DNA of 64,000 nt from Aporrectodea caliginosa. Its lineage: Eukaryota > Annelida > Clitellata > Crassiclitellata > Lumbricidae. The notes under the pieces are model-generated. The model was not told the origin of the DNA. It saw only the letters and a list, made by a program, of their open reading frames with translations, and did no database searches. Both the position numbers and the translations under genes were made by a program. The stretch covers positions 1,375,305 to 1,439,304 of the forward strand of contig JACEVL010000151.1 of the NCBI GenBank assembly GCA_020284085.1, written 5' to 3'. The first letter of the stretch is position 1; every line of letters begins with the position of its first letter. Shown here in pieces: positions 1-10,327 of this stretch.

Positions 1-190
1 ATGTCAACTATACAGTATGCACCCCAGACATTGTCAACTATACACTCCAGACATTGTCAACTATACAGTATACACCCCAGACAATGTCAACGATACACTC
101 CAGACAATGTCAACTATACACTCCAGACAATGTCAACTATACACCCCAGACAATGTCAACTATACAATCCAGACAATGTCAACTATATAG
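1..190. repeat. 23-bp minisatellite at left edge
   Basis: About eight imperfect head-to-tail copies of a 23-bp unit that reads roughly CAATGTCAACTATACACTCC plus AGA. Open frames across it are repeat translations, not genes. The array probably extends to the left of the window. Confidence 0.85.
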
Positions 191-389
191 GCCTACTCCA
201 CGATGTCTACTACACACTTTGTATCAGAAAAAAGCACTGCTCTCGGCCATACACTCGAGTAATCATCGCGCATGTGCTGAGTCGGCTCATGAATACGTGA
301 TCCGAAGAATTCTTTCGTGTAAGTCATGTGACTGGAATAATAACACCAACGCTGGTTCAGCAGCATCTGTCTCAGAGTTGCTGTCTAGG

Positions 390-1200
390 CCTACGGTCGT
401 TCTTGTGGTTGGTCGATCGGTCCACCTGTTCTTCCATACCCGTCTGTGTTTTGCTAGTCCGACACCTTGATTCTATTTGTTTGTCACGAAATGTTGCGAA
501 CGCAGCGAACGTGTAAGAAGATCCGCTTCTACTAATAGTATAGATGTGTACACGCACGAATATGTACATATAAATATACTACGACGACAAACAGATTTAT
601 CCCTCTGCATACAATCATGTGCGTGTGCGTGTGTGTGTATGGGTGGGTGGGTGTGTGTATGGGTGGGTGGGTGTGTGTGGGTGGGTGTGTGTGGGTGTGG
701 GTGTGTGTGTGTATGGGTGGGTGGGTGTGTATGGGTGGGTGGGTGTGGTGTGGGTGTGTGTGGGTGTCGGTGTGTGTATGGGTGTGTGTGTGTGTATGTG
801 TGTGTGTGTGTGTGGTGTGTATTTATTGCTTAGATTTGTGCTTCTATGGTTGTGCATATTATGTAGGCCTATCTTCTTTCGGTTATCTGCCTGTAAGTCA
901 GGTTCGTACATGTGCTATGTCGCCATTCGTCTTGTTGTTTATAGCCCTCTCTCTTTTAACCTGCTGTAACCGTCATTCATCATCCAATCCAATAGCATCT
1001 TTCGAAGTCTTCCTTTGGTCTTTCCCTTCCATTGATATATGTATATGTTGCATACGTATACGTATTATTATGTATATGTACAGTACAGAGTGTATACTGT
1101 ACGTATTATTATGTATATGTATAATATTGCATTTGTATGTATATTCATTATGCATAATTATTTACATGTATATATTATTCATGTATGTATAAATATGTAT
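390..1200. repeat. Distal end of an upstream duplicon (unit 0)
   Basis: The stretch with TGTCACGAAATGTTGC, AAGAAGATCCGCTTCTAC and GATGTGTACACGCACGAA recurs at about 17380-17470 and 33080-33180, downstream of inhibitor genes 1 and 2. The segment at 855-1040 recurs at 17590-17750. This is the tail of an earlier repeat unit, so another inhibitor copy may lie to the left of the window. No inhibitor exon is visible in 1-1200 itself. Confidence 0.7.
612..828. repeat. GTGTGT / GGGTGGGT simple repeat
   Basis: Low-complexity G/T tract mixing GTGTGT with TATGGGTGGGTGGG blocks. It generates spurious Val/Trp/Cys/Gly-rich frames on the plus strand and Thr/His-rich frames on the minus strand. Confidence 0.9.
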
Positions 1201-1209
1201 TGTATATAT

Positions 1210-1646
1210 TGTTACGGGTTCCTCCTAGCTACCACAAAGCTGAAGACTCGAATCTAGTTTTCAAGGTATAATTCTCGACAAAAACAATAAATCAAAACGA
1301 TACATTACCCAACCGTTGAACGACGGTGGAAGAAAGGTTCGTTTTCAATACGAAGAACGACCAACTAACAAGAAGTCTGTAACTCAGCAACGGGCTGACG
1401 AACATCAGAAACGGAAGCACCGTAAGAAGACTTGAAAATGGCACAAGTCACGAACTAACTTGACTACCATGCAACCCAGAGAAATCTCAGACAACCCGAC
1501 TAGCGCGAAGGCTGAGTATCGGAGATTCTCTAACCGCCCCTTTTCGTACCTCCTTATATAGGCTACTCCCCTCGGCTAAGGAACTACTCAAGGGTAACGA
1601 ATGCCCATCCCAGGACCAGTTAGGACTCAGTCCTGAGACCCTAACA
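1210..1646 (-). repeat. 3' LTR (relative to the minus-strand element)
   Basis: 437 bp, TG...CA ends, direct copy of 5750-6186. Substitutions seen by eye: one in the GGCTACTCCCC / GGCGACTCCCC block and one in TCCTGAGACC / TCCCGAGACC. Confidence 0.92.
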
Positions 1647-1974
1647 TACCCCCGGACCACAAACAAGGCAGAAACCAGAAGGGTTTCTGACTTAACTAAC
1701 ATGCAATACCATGCACATTAAAAGAAATATCACAATCAAAAATCAAATATAAAACAATTACACAATAAATTACTATCTATAACGAAACATTTAATCTATA
1801 CAGACTACGACGTTCATTCACGTCGCCCCTAAGCATGACTACACATTTAAAAAAATATCCGAACCATGTAATCGGATAATACTTAACCATCAAAACTAAA
1901 ACGTAGTAACTTGACAGTTCATATACAGTCTATTTCCAAAACACTCTTCACCAAATCCTAAAATAATATGCCTA

Positions 1975-4900
1975 TTAATCACCAAAGGTGAATCGACAAA
2001 CTAAATCCGAAAACAAATTCAAACGACTCGTTTCATAACCAACGTTCAAAAAACATCGTTGCATTACACAACCAAACTTCCGAAGACTGTCAGTGTACAA
2101 CACCAACGGTACAAAACCCCGGTACACCTCGAAAGCGCGAAGAGCGGCGAGTAGGCCAACCAAAGCCACCTCGACATCCGTTTCCATCAACGGAAGCAAC
2201 GCCGTGCAACTCGTGACCGAAGTATCACGAGCCGACGACACCAAAACGGTCAGCACCATCCAAAGAAAGACGAAGGCGCTCAGTCCCTTCGATCCTCGTC
2301 TCGTCAATCGTCTGCGTGCCGAACACTCCTTGACCAGAAGTTCCATTGCCACGAACACATTCTGCAAATAAACTTGAGCACACAAATAAGACTCAAGACA
2401 ACCAATACCAACAATCTCCATAGAAATTCCTGTCCAATCTAGAGACACATCATAAGTATCGTGAACCTCATTTATCAGACACTCGTTCGAGACAACTTCA
2501 ACAACATCTGGTAAAAGTTCCTTACTTTCCAGAAAAATGTCATCACACTCATGTACAAAATCTGTGAGACAAACGTTCAATTGCTCAACCACATTTTCCA
2601 TCTTCAAAGAACTTTCAAAAATGTCGTCATGCATACATTCTTCCGTCAAGAACACCTGACAACCAAACATGTCCATGCTCTCGTGCAACAACTGACCCCT
2701 GTGCGTACAGGGCATAATCGTGACAACTTGCGTGAATACATCATTCAAGCCATTAGTCATCTGACCAAAAAGTTGCAACAACACAACCGTACTCACAAGA
2801 ATCACTCTTTCCCCACAGTCAACATTCATGTACATTACTGCTACATTCGAAGAAGACTCATTAGAAAAATTCGTATGTGAACTAATCTCACACACAACAG
2901 TTGTCATCACCGAATCCATCGACAACAGTGCTTTACAATCATTCACCATCTGAGACGTATCACCCATACATATTTCAGACTTATCGCAAATGTCCAAAGG
3001 ACCAACGATATCCAAAGCAATTCTTGACCATGGTTTATCAATGACTGGCAAATTAATCAAAGGCGCTCTAGCTTTTGTAGCTCCCTTGCCAAGCCTCTGA
3101 CAAACATCACAAGTACGACAGTACTCTCTCACGTACTTGAAAATACCAGGCCAATAAAAATGCCTCAACACTCTATCAAGAGTTTTCTGCGTACCTAAAT
3201 GTCCACTCGAAGGAACATCATGCGCTACATGAATTATCTTAGGCCGTAAAGAAATTGGAACGAGTACTTGCGTTCTACCGAAACCTTCTGGCTCCAACAC
3301 ACTCCTCCAGACACGAACCAAAACTCCATCACGAACTTCGTAAAAAGAGCGTTCACTTCTGTCCGGTGACCGTGCTAGATCAAAAAGACAATTGAAAGAT
3401 TCGTCACTGCGTTGCAATTCAATTAATCTTTCCCGTGTACAAAATTCCAAACCTTCAACATGACTGTCAACATCTTCAGTAAACAAATCATTTAAATTCA
3501 AGTCAACAGAATCAATTACATCAGAACTCTTAATTATAGGAGCGTCAACGTTTGCAGCGTCCTGTCTATCTACGCTTGACTGCATCGTCGTCCCTAATTT
3601 ACTCTGAGCCCTAGTAACAACTGCTACATCTATCGGTTCCTTTTGCATTAAGTCATTTCCGATGAGCATATTAATTCCTTTTGGTAATTTGTCCACCAAC
3701 CCACAAAGAACAGTTCCAGAAACCCACTCACTTTCTAATTGAATTTCAACTAACGGGACATTAACTGGTTCACCAACAATTCCCTGAATCAATCTATCGT
3801 CTCCCGTTAAGACATAATCACTAGGATTAAGCCCATCCCTACTGACTATCGACTGTAATGCACCCGAGTCTCTCAGTAGCACCACATGACGCTGCGAACC
3901 CTGTCGTCCGTACACAAGCCCATCCTTAACAAACGGTCTATACTGCTGATTTATCGTTGGATTGCCCGACTGCACATCTACTAATCCAATGTTATTATCT
4001 GAATAATTTGTGTTCGCACAGGCCAAATTTCTTGCTTTTAGCTTTTCACAATTTGTAATGCTGTGCGTTCTCGCACGACAATATGCACAAGTTACAGGAG
4101 TGCCAAACGCATTTGTATAACTCCTACTTGTATTCATAGGGCTGCCGAAAGAATTTTGACCTCCGCTTCTTTTCACATTAGCAGTGTCATTTGCCCATCC
4201 CTTTTCAAATTTCACTGGAGCTACACTAGCTTTCTTGAAAGGTTTGTACAGCAAATCATATTCATCAGCCATACGTGCTGCTTCAGAAAGTGTCGTTACT
4301 TTACGTTCGATCACCCAACGATGTAAATCCACAGGTAGACAATTAACAAACTGCTCAAGTTTGAAAATTTCCAAAGCCTTATCTAAATCAGACAATGCAC
4401 CTTCTCCCTCCAGCCAACTCTTAAATGGAATATTCAAACGATATGCAAAATTTGAATACGTTTCAAGATTACCTTTCTGCAATTCTCGAAACCTTTTCCT
4501 ATAGAACTCTGGCACTCGTGCATACGCCGTAAGCAAAGACTTTTTCACCACTTCATAGTCCTTACATTGTTCCAATGAGAGCTCTCCGAAAATTTGTAAC
4601 GCCTTCCCCGTTAACTTCGTATGAATTAACGACGACCATTTATCTTTTGGAAATTGATGAAGCTCCATGGCTTTTTCAAACGATTGTAAATAATGCTCCA
4701 AATTTGTGTCGTCAAACCGAGGTACAAATTTTACTGCCGATGCAATATTAAATTTCGGCGTATGCCCCGTTCTTTCTGCATTTTCCTCATTGAAACCTTG
4801 TGCTCCGTCCTCGAAGTAACCTCCTGTTAATCTTTCAAATGAACCTCCTAATTCCTTCATCTGCAATTGATGCTGTCTCTGTTTTTCTTTCTCTGCCAAT

Positions 4901-5589
4901 TCCATTTGTAACTTTCTCTCATCTGCTTGTAACTTTCTCTCATCTGCTTCTATCTGCATCCTTTTAGCCTCATTTTCCATAGACAACTTTGCTGTCGTTG
5001 TTTCGTTATCTACCCTCAACTTCCTTTCTAAAATGTCTGCCTCCACTCGTAACTTCCTTTCTGTTGCCTCTGCCTCTTCTTTCTTAACTTGTATCCTCCT
5101 TTCTTCCTCTTCCTTCTTAACCTGTGCTTCTATGTGCATTTTCCTCTCCATTGCTTCTATCTCTTCTTTCTTCACCTGTGCCTTAGCTTCAAATTCTTTC
5201 TCAAGTCTTCGTGACTCCAATTCTGCTTGTTCCATCTTAAACTTAGCTTCTATTTGTGCCTGTTCCTTCTTAGCATCCGCTTCCATCTGTGTTTGTATTT
5301 TGAATTTCTCCAGCTCAAACTGTCTTTCCGCTTCTCGGTCTTCTTTTTGCTGTATACGTGCAATTTCGGCCAATTTCAATTGTAAACTTTCCGCCTTAAC
5401 CTCAGACTCTTTTGCTTTTGGCGAAGAATAGGGCGACGAAACCAATTTCAACAATGCTTTTTGCATTTGCAATTTCGTAAGACCTTTCACGTCTTGCCCC
5501 AATTTCTCCAATTCCGTACGTAATTCATCTTGTTTCAATTCAAAAATGTCCTCCGCTTTTAACATTTTTGCCACCTCCGGTGTCTCCAT
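1975..5589 (-). CDS. Gag-protease-partial integrase polyprotein without RT (LTR element)
   Basis: A 1204-codon open frame starting METPEVAKML. Residues about 60-250 are a highly charged Lys/Glu/Gln-rich coiled coil. Residues about 285-455 are a retrotransposon gag-type capsid region (FVPRFDDTN ... LEQFVNCLP). A zinc knuckle CAYC...H....C lies near 498-515. A retropepsin-like DSG lies near 573, with the downstream MLIGNDL motif. The frame then passes after a short spacer to an HHCC integrase zinc-binding domain (about 785-830: HVAHDVPSSGH ... CRTCDVC) and the first integrase-core aspartate (ALDIVGPL), where the core breaks off. Reverse transcriptase and RNase H, which normally sit between protease and integrase, are absent. 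The last ~330 residues match nothing I recognise and include a hydrophobic stretch (GLSAFVFLWMVLTVLVSS). No internal stop is seen. Confidence 0.85.
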   Translation of the reverse strand: METPEVAKMLKAEDIFELKQDELRTELEKLGQDVKGLTKLQMQKALLKLVSSPYSSPKAKESEVKAESLQLKLAEIARIQQKEDREAERQFELEKFKIQTQMEADAKKEQAQIEAKFKMEQAELESRRLEKEFEAKAQVKKEEIEAMERKMHIEAQVKKEEEERRIQVKKEEAEATERKLRVEADILERKLRVDNETTTAKLSMENEAKRMQIEADERKLQADERKLQMELAEKEKQRQHQLQMKELGGSFERLTGGYFEDGAQGFNEENAERTGHTPKFNIASAVKFVPRFDDTNLEHYLQSFEKAMELHQFPKDKWSSLIHTKLTGKALQIFGELSLEQCKDYEVVKKSLLTAYARVPEFYRKRFRELQKGNLETYSNFAYRLNIPFKSWLEGEGALSDLDKALEIFKLEQFVNCLPVDLHRWVIERKVTTLSEAARMADEYDLLYKPFKKASVAPVKFEKGWANDTANVKRSGGQNSFGSPMNTSRSYTNAFGTPVTCAYCRARTHSITNCEKLKARNLACANTNYSDNNIGLVDVQSGNPTINQQYRPFVKDGLVYGRQGSQRHVVLLRDSGALQSIVSRDGLNPSDYVLTGDDRLIQGIVGEPVNVPLVEIQLESEWVSGTVLCGLVDKLPKGINMLIGNDLMQKEPIDVAVVTRAQSKLGTTMQSSVDRQDAANVDAPIIKSSDVIDSVDLNLNDLFTEDVDSHVEGLEFCTRERLIELQRSDESFNCLFDLARSPDRSERSFYEVRDGVLVRVWRSVLEPEGFGRTQVLVPISLRPKIIHVAHDVPSSGHLGTQKTLDRVLRHFYWPGIFKYVREYCRTCDVCQRLGKGATKARAPLINLPVIDKPWSRIALDIVGPLDICDKSEICMGDTSQMVNDCKALLSMDSVMTTVVCEISSHTNFSNESSSNVAVMYMNVDCGERVILVSTVVLLQLFGQMTNGLNDVFTQVVTIMPCTHRGQLLHESMDMFGCQVFLTEECMHDDIFESSLKMENVVEQLNVCLTDFVHECDDIFLESKELLPDVVEVVSNECLINEVHDTYDVSLDWTGISMEIVGIGCLESYLCAQVYLQNVFVAMELLVKECSARRRLTRRGSKGLSAFVFLWMVLTVLVSSARDTSVTSCTALLPLMETDVEVALVGLLAALRAFEVYRGFVPLVLYTDSLRKFGCVMQRCFLNVGYETSRLNLFSDLVCRFTFGD

Positions 5590-5749
5590 TTTCTAAATTT
5601 CGAAATTTCCTCCGTCAGACAAAACTCGTCAGACACGCCCCTTAATTTCAAAATTTTCCTCTACGACTCAAAGACACCTTAAATGTTGTCTACTAACAAA
5701 TGAAAATTTCAAACGTACGAGAAAAAAAATCCCGGCTAGAGCTCCCATA

Positions 5750-6186
5750 TGTTACGGGTTCCTCCTAGCTACCACAAAGCTGAAGACTCGAATCTAGTTT
5801 TCAAGGTATAATTCTCGACAAAAACAATAAATCAAAACGATACATTACCCAACCGTTGAACGACGGTGGAAGAAAGGTTCGTTTTCAATACGAAGAACGA
5901 CCAACTAACAAGAAGTCTGTAACTCAGCAACGGGCTGACGAACATCAGAAACGGAAGCACCGTAAGAAGACTTGAAAATGGCACAAGTCACGAACTAACT
6001 TGACTACCATGCAACCCAGAGAAATCTCAGACAACCCGACTAGCGCGAAGGCTGAGTATCGGAGATTCTCTAACCGCCCCTTTTCGTACCTCCTTATATA
6101 GGCGACTCCCCTCGGCTAAGGAACTACTCAAGGGTAACGAATGCCCATCCCAGGACCAGTTAGGACTCAGTCCCGAGACCCTAACA
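5750..6186 (-). repeat. 5' LTR (relative to the minus-strand element)
   Basis: 437-bp partner of 1210-1646. It is expected to hold the promoter for the minus-strand ORF, which starts 160 bp inside it. Confidence 0.92.
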
Positions 6187-6189
6187 ATA

Positions 6190-6328
6190 TGTATAACTAG
6201 GTATATACATATGTATACGCATTATGCATAATTATGTATATGTATGTATTTGCATATTATATTAGATATATGTGTGTGTGTAGGCTATATAAATATATTC
6301 ATACATATAAATATATATGTATATTTGT
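6190..6328. repeat. TATGTATA-rich AT simple repeat
   Basis: Degenerate TATGTATA / ATATATGT runs, the same kind of sequence as at 1030-1209, 17755-17830, 18245-18300, 21490-21580 and 59341-59608. It marks duplicon junctions, and the LTR element at 1210-6186 sits inside it. Confidence 0.75.
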
Positions 6329-6898
6329 AATGACGAACCTGTAGGGAAAACGACGGAAGATCGGTTATCATACGTATACGACTAATGTAACAGAAGCGCA
6401 GTAGATATAGTACGTCCGTCTTGCAATGTATCTCTGCAATGCAAGTCTCGATTATCGTATCGAGTTCCATCGGAAACTCTCCGTCCTCCCAAATAACAGG
6501 TCTCCGATGCATTAGTTCTAAGCGCAAGTCTGCGAAGTGGCTATAGCGGATGTAGCCTACGGCGTGAGGCCTAATACATGTACTGTGCAAACCTCCAAAG
6601 GGTATGCGATGGTAATTTTTAAAAAGATGTTACGGCACTTTTGTCACTCATCCTTTAAAAGGTTCGCCACCTCTGCAATTAGAAGTCGGTTTAGAATTGA
6701 CTGCCTCAATAGACGTAACTATCTGTTGCGACGGTGCTATCGTATTGTATATAACAATTTATATAGCGCCTCTCGCAGTGCACACCACTCAGAGGTGTCC
6801 TGTCATCACCACTTCTTGATCCTGTGCTGAAATGTCTTTTGCCAAAAGACAGCAAGTTCAAGAAACTACATTGACTCACGAGTGACTGTAGTTTAGCT

Positions 6899-8163
6899 CA
6901 GTGGCTTCTATCCCCCTAAGCAACCGGACTCAATCCCTCCCCTTCCCCGGGCCGGGCCTCCCCTCTCTCCCAGATCCCATATTGCATGCCAACGTGAGTT
7001 TTAGGCCTAGCTCATTTCTGATTAGATAAAGGTGTCTGTAATTCATAGGTTTCGTCTGCTAAAATATCATCAATCCAACTTCTATTTATGCGAAGATTTC
7101 TTTCATCAATCCAGCTTCCATTTTAAATTGACCATATATAATGGATACCAATGGAAAATAAAATTAAAGCACCTAAATTGGAGGACAACTGGTAAAGTTG
7201 TTCAATGTTTAAGCATGAGAGTCAACGGGTGTGAAAATTAAAATCTCGCATTCACAATCGCCGAAATGCAACAATTCATTCATTCATTCATTATGGAAAT
7301 ATATATGGCGCCCCTTCAAGAAATCTACTCAGAGGCGCTCCCAGCCCAGCCACGGCAAATTCATCAATCTACTCAACTTGAGTCGAGCATTAATGCATTA
7401 TGGCATTGTTACTCACAATGCGATAAGGATCATAAGGTTCATTAAAGGTTACAGTTAGTTTGGTACGGACCGTACGCCACGGTAACGCTAAGTCGCTAAC
7501 CTGGTAAACTTAAAGGCGTGATGCTTTTGACAGTGTTCTGTCAATTTGTCTGACCGTAAAAATTAATGTTGCCGCATGCCAACAGTACTCGCAATGTCAA
7601 CGATATTATTAATTTTATATTTTGTATTTTCACGCGGCGCAGTATCAGAGGCGAAAATCTGAAGGCCCTACATTACTTTGGGGTACAGACTTTTTCTGGG
7701 CTCGGGTTTTTGCATGTATTTTTGGGGGGACACAGGCCTGTCAAAACTTTGTGGGGACAGTCCCCCTCTGTCCCCCATAATTTACGCGACTGCATAGTAG
7801 GGTCTATTTTAGTTAATAAAATACCGTACGTAAGTGAAAGCATATTTCTAGTTGAAACCAATGTAAATATTAATTTTTGTCACAACTATGAAGATGATAA
7901 TGTCGCGCGATTAAGTACGAGAACTCCATAATACATAAAGTAGGCCTACAGCGCACATGTGTTAACAAAATCGAGCGACTTGATCAGATGATGTCACCGG
8001 TTCACACTGATTTATATAAGAAAAGAGTCTTCACTCACAGGACTGTGAGTGAGGACTCTGTAACTTGTACAAAGTGTGATAAAAATTTGAAAGAAACTCT
8101 TCCCCCCTGTTTTTCACTGGGCTCAACGTGCGCCCGCCCTGTATATATGGATAGAAGCCCCTG
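6899..8163. mobile_element. hAT-like non-autonomous element, 8-bp TSD
   Basis: Ends are CAGTGGCTTCTATCC (left) and the inverse complement of CAGGGGCTTCTATCC (right). An identical GTTTAGCT flanks both sides (6891-6898 and 8164-8171). Unit 2 keeps the empty site (one GTTTAGCT near 22436), which confirms the boundaries. The 8-bp duplication and CAG start fit the hAT superfamily. I see no transposase; the interior holds TCATCAATCCAGCTTC repeats and a reversed retroposon tail at about 7265-7345. Confidence 0.85.
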
Positions 8164-8261
8164 GTTTAGCTCTATCTTAACCGTTGTGAAACAGTATGTA
8201 GACAGCTACTTTGTTAACTGCGAGTGACCGTCAAGTTGCGGATAAAGAATAGGGCCTACAA

Positions 8262-8352
8262 AACTCGCATCTAGTAATCGTAATCGTAAACTCGAAACTT
8301 CTACAACGCCCACAAAAGCGATGTCGAGGGAACCAGCTTATTCACAGGCGCT
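8262..8352 (+). mobile_element. SINE tail fragment (GTAATC-type)
   Basis: Reads TAATCGTAATCGTAAACTCG, then a degenerate body ending CCAGCTTATTCACAGGCGCT. The same module appears at about 12170-12262, 15630-15712, 30385-30466, 53190-53270, 56733-56820, 57425-57500 and 61345-61438, and at 22565-22650 in unit 2. It is present in the equivalent places of units 1 and 2, so it predates the duplication. Confidence 0.6.
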
Positions 8353-8484
8353 CGATCAAAACAAAATCGATAGGCAGGGGGTCAAAATCCAGAGGGTCAC
8401 ACAGGCAGACGGGTATACGGTGGGTGGTGCTTAGAGTTGAAACGACGAGGTAGGTAGGAAGAAGTGGAGGATTCAGAATATAGA

Positions 8485-8560
8485 TTTGTGAAAAGGTAGT
8501 AGTAGGGAAGGGGAGGGAGGGAGAGGAGAGGGAGAAGGGAAAGGGAGGAAGGGATTGATC
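8485..8560. repeat. Purine-rich GGGA tract
   Basis: Almost pure A/G on the plus strand (GGGAGGGAGAGGAGAGGG...). It is conserved in unit 2 at 22795-22850. A polypurine run of this kind could adopt unusual structure, but I see no evidence of function. Confidence 0.6.
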
Positions 8561-8640
8561 ACCATCACTTTCTGCGACAAAGTGGCGCCCTGAACTGAGT
8601 CTGGTTTATGTCATCGGCTGTCGCCGTGTTTTGTAGGCGT

Positions 8641-9480
8641 CACACCGGCTGTGGCCATCTTCGATCTTTTGAACATCTGTATCCAGACTAGCGTCTCCGA
8701 AAGCGACGTGGACCGTACATCAACTGTCAAAGGCAGACATGTTTTCCTCGGTTGTAGCTGTGCGTGTCCTCACGAGCGGAGGCCTAATCCGATTCTCAAC
8801 CACAATTGTGACTTTGGACCTGTTGACCTGTCATCATGTGGTTCAACGTGTGTGCGAGTGTCTGCCAGATCAATCTTATCAATCTGATCAATCTTAATTC
8901 GCCTGCATATGAAAATCTCATATTATTTCTGTTGTGGTTATTATTTTTGTACCACAACATGATCTATGTTAGCGAGTAGCATTTTAAAGAAGTTCTAAAA
9001 GGGCGCGTTGTAGATGCCTATTATAGTCATTACTTAGGTCTGCATAAAATCCTAGTTGGCTACAGTTGTTAGCCCTCAGATCCAGGCGCCTCTCCAAGGC
9101 GTGAGGATGCCAGTCAGCATACCGAGAGTGGCTTATTTCAGATATTGAATCTTGGGCTATAGCACGGTCAGTACACGAGGACCTCAGATGACGTGGCACC
9201 CATGCAAACGGGCAGCGGTGGTTGAAGACTTGAAGTCGCCTATCTCACTCGATCAATTCGTTGGAAAAACGAGCATGGTAGAGGCCATACGGTCTCTCTA
9301 GCGGACGAGACAATCGGGTCGCACGTGGCTCTATGACGATGATGTAGCAATAAAATTATGGTAAACACACTCGTAAAGCATCCTGAAATGCAAATTCTGT
9401 TTCGCTTGAGTGGTTTCACGGGCATGTTTACGAGTGATCGATGAAGAGCAGTTGATCTTTACTCCAGATGCTGTCTGTTT
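8641..9480. other. Duplicon sequence with no recognised gene
   Basis: Shared with unit 2 (22925-23440 and 25540-25880). Frames starting MAIFDLLNIC occur in both copies but diverge and end at different places, and I see no family motif. I treat the stretch as non-coding duplicon sequence. Confidence 0.5.
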
Positions 9481-9489
9481 AAATGTTGG

Positions 9490-9800
9490 GTAAGACGTCC
9501 TTGCATGGCCCAGCTCGGCATGAAGACTCTATCTTAAAGGACACGCAAATCTGAAGGAAGGATATTCCACGTGGTCGGCCCTACCACTGAAAAGCCACGA
9601 TGTTGCGCCTTTGAAGTGCGCGCAAAGGGAACAACAAGTTCACATCGAGATGCAGAACGAAGATTTCCTCGGCCAGCCAAACCTATAGTGGGGCAACAAA
9701 GCTCTCCCAAGTAGGCAGGGGCGCTCCCTAATTTCACACCGCCATAACCAGACCGAAATCCTAAATTCAATACGCTAAGAAAAAGAAGAAGCCAGTGGAG
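9490..9800 (-). pseudogene. LINE 3' coding fragment (CR1-like)
   Basis: The minus strand encodes LLHWLLLFLSV ... LCCPTIGLAGR ... VVPFARTSK ... FSVVGPTTWN, the C-terminal end of the same reverse-transcriptase family as the ORF at 49559-52141. Only the last part of the ORF is present. The equivalent fragment in unit 2 is at 25880-26170, and a related piece is at 52190-52400. Confidence 0.75.
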
Positions 9801-9811
9801 CAAGTCACGCA

Positions 9812-10016
9812 TATAATGTATGTATGTATGTATGTATGAGCACTTGTTATAGCGCCCCTTCAAGATTTCTACTCAGAGGCGCTCCCGACTACAGCGCGGA
9901 CACTGAATCGGAGTTTCACGCCGAAACGCATGAGCAATTGCGAGTGAAGGACTTGCCCAGGGTCCCTACGCGGCGGCTTGAGGTGGATTCGAACCCACAA
10001 CCCTTCGGCTGGTAAA
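9812..10016 (-). mobile_element. tRNA-derived SINE, reverse orientation
   Basis: Read on the minus strand, a box-B-like GGTTCGAATCC leads into a GGACCCTGGGCAAGTCC-type body. It ends in GAGCGCCTCTGAGTAG plus GGGGCGCTATAACAAGTGC and a (CATA)n tail. The head is truncated here. Fuller copies are at 35567-35795 (minus) and 48656-48885 (plus). The 3' end resembles the tail of the local LINEs. Confidence 0.8.
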
Positions 10017-10084
10017 TTACTTGAATGAATTCAATGCCGTACTTCACGTTGGTAAGTAGGCAGTCTACCTATGTCCATGATAAC

Positions 10085-10275
10085 TATCATCAATCCCTCT
10101 TTTTCAATCCAGCTTTTATTGCATCAAAAACTTAGTTTCATCAATCCAGCTTCTATTTATGGTAACAATTATTTCCACCAATCCAACTTCAATTTAAATA
10201 CATATATGGTTTCATCAATCCCACTTTCATTTCGGGAAACCATTTTTCTCATCAATCCAGCTTCCATTTTAATTT
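10085..10275. repeat. TCATCAATCCAGCTTCTATT tandem repeat
   Basis: Five or six degenerate copies of a unit of about 35-40 bp containing TCATCAATCCAGCTTC. The same motif appears twice at 7070-7125 inside the hAT-like element. Confidence 0.7.
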
Positions 10276-10327
10276 CACGATATAAAATAATTTACCAACC
10301 TAAACTACGGGTTTACACATTTCTGAA

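Larger units (their letters stand above)
1210..6186 (-). mobile_element. Young non-autonomous Gypsy-like LTR retrotransposon
   Basis: Two direct LTRs of 437 bp each (1210-1646 and 5750-6186) start with TGTTACGGG and end with GACCCTAACA, giving the usual TG...CA ends. By eye they differ at only two positions, so the insertion is recent. The flanks share ATAT (1206-1209 and 6187-6190), a likely 4-bp target duplication, though the site is AT-rich. The coding strand is minus: just inside the 5' LTR, the minus strand reads a TGG-starting primer-binding-like site (about 5732-5748). A G-rich stretch lies just inside the 3' LTR. The single ORF has gag, protease and an integrase zinc-binding region but no reverse transcriptase or RNase H, so the element needs proteins from a relative to move. 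Confidence 0.92.

Noticed and set aside
600..911. Val/Cys/Trp- and Thr/His-rich frames on both strands
   Set aside because: Simple-repeat translation.
8651..8887. 78-codon frame, with a related 89-codon frame in unit 2 (22944-23213)
   Set aside because: Similarity is explained by the segmental duplication. Reading ends differ, no motif, and no splice context.
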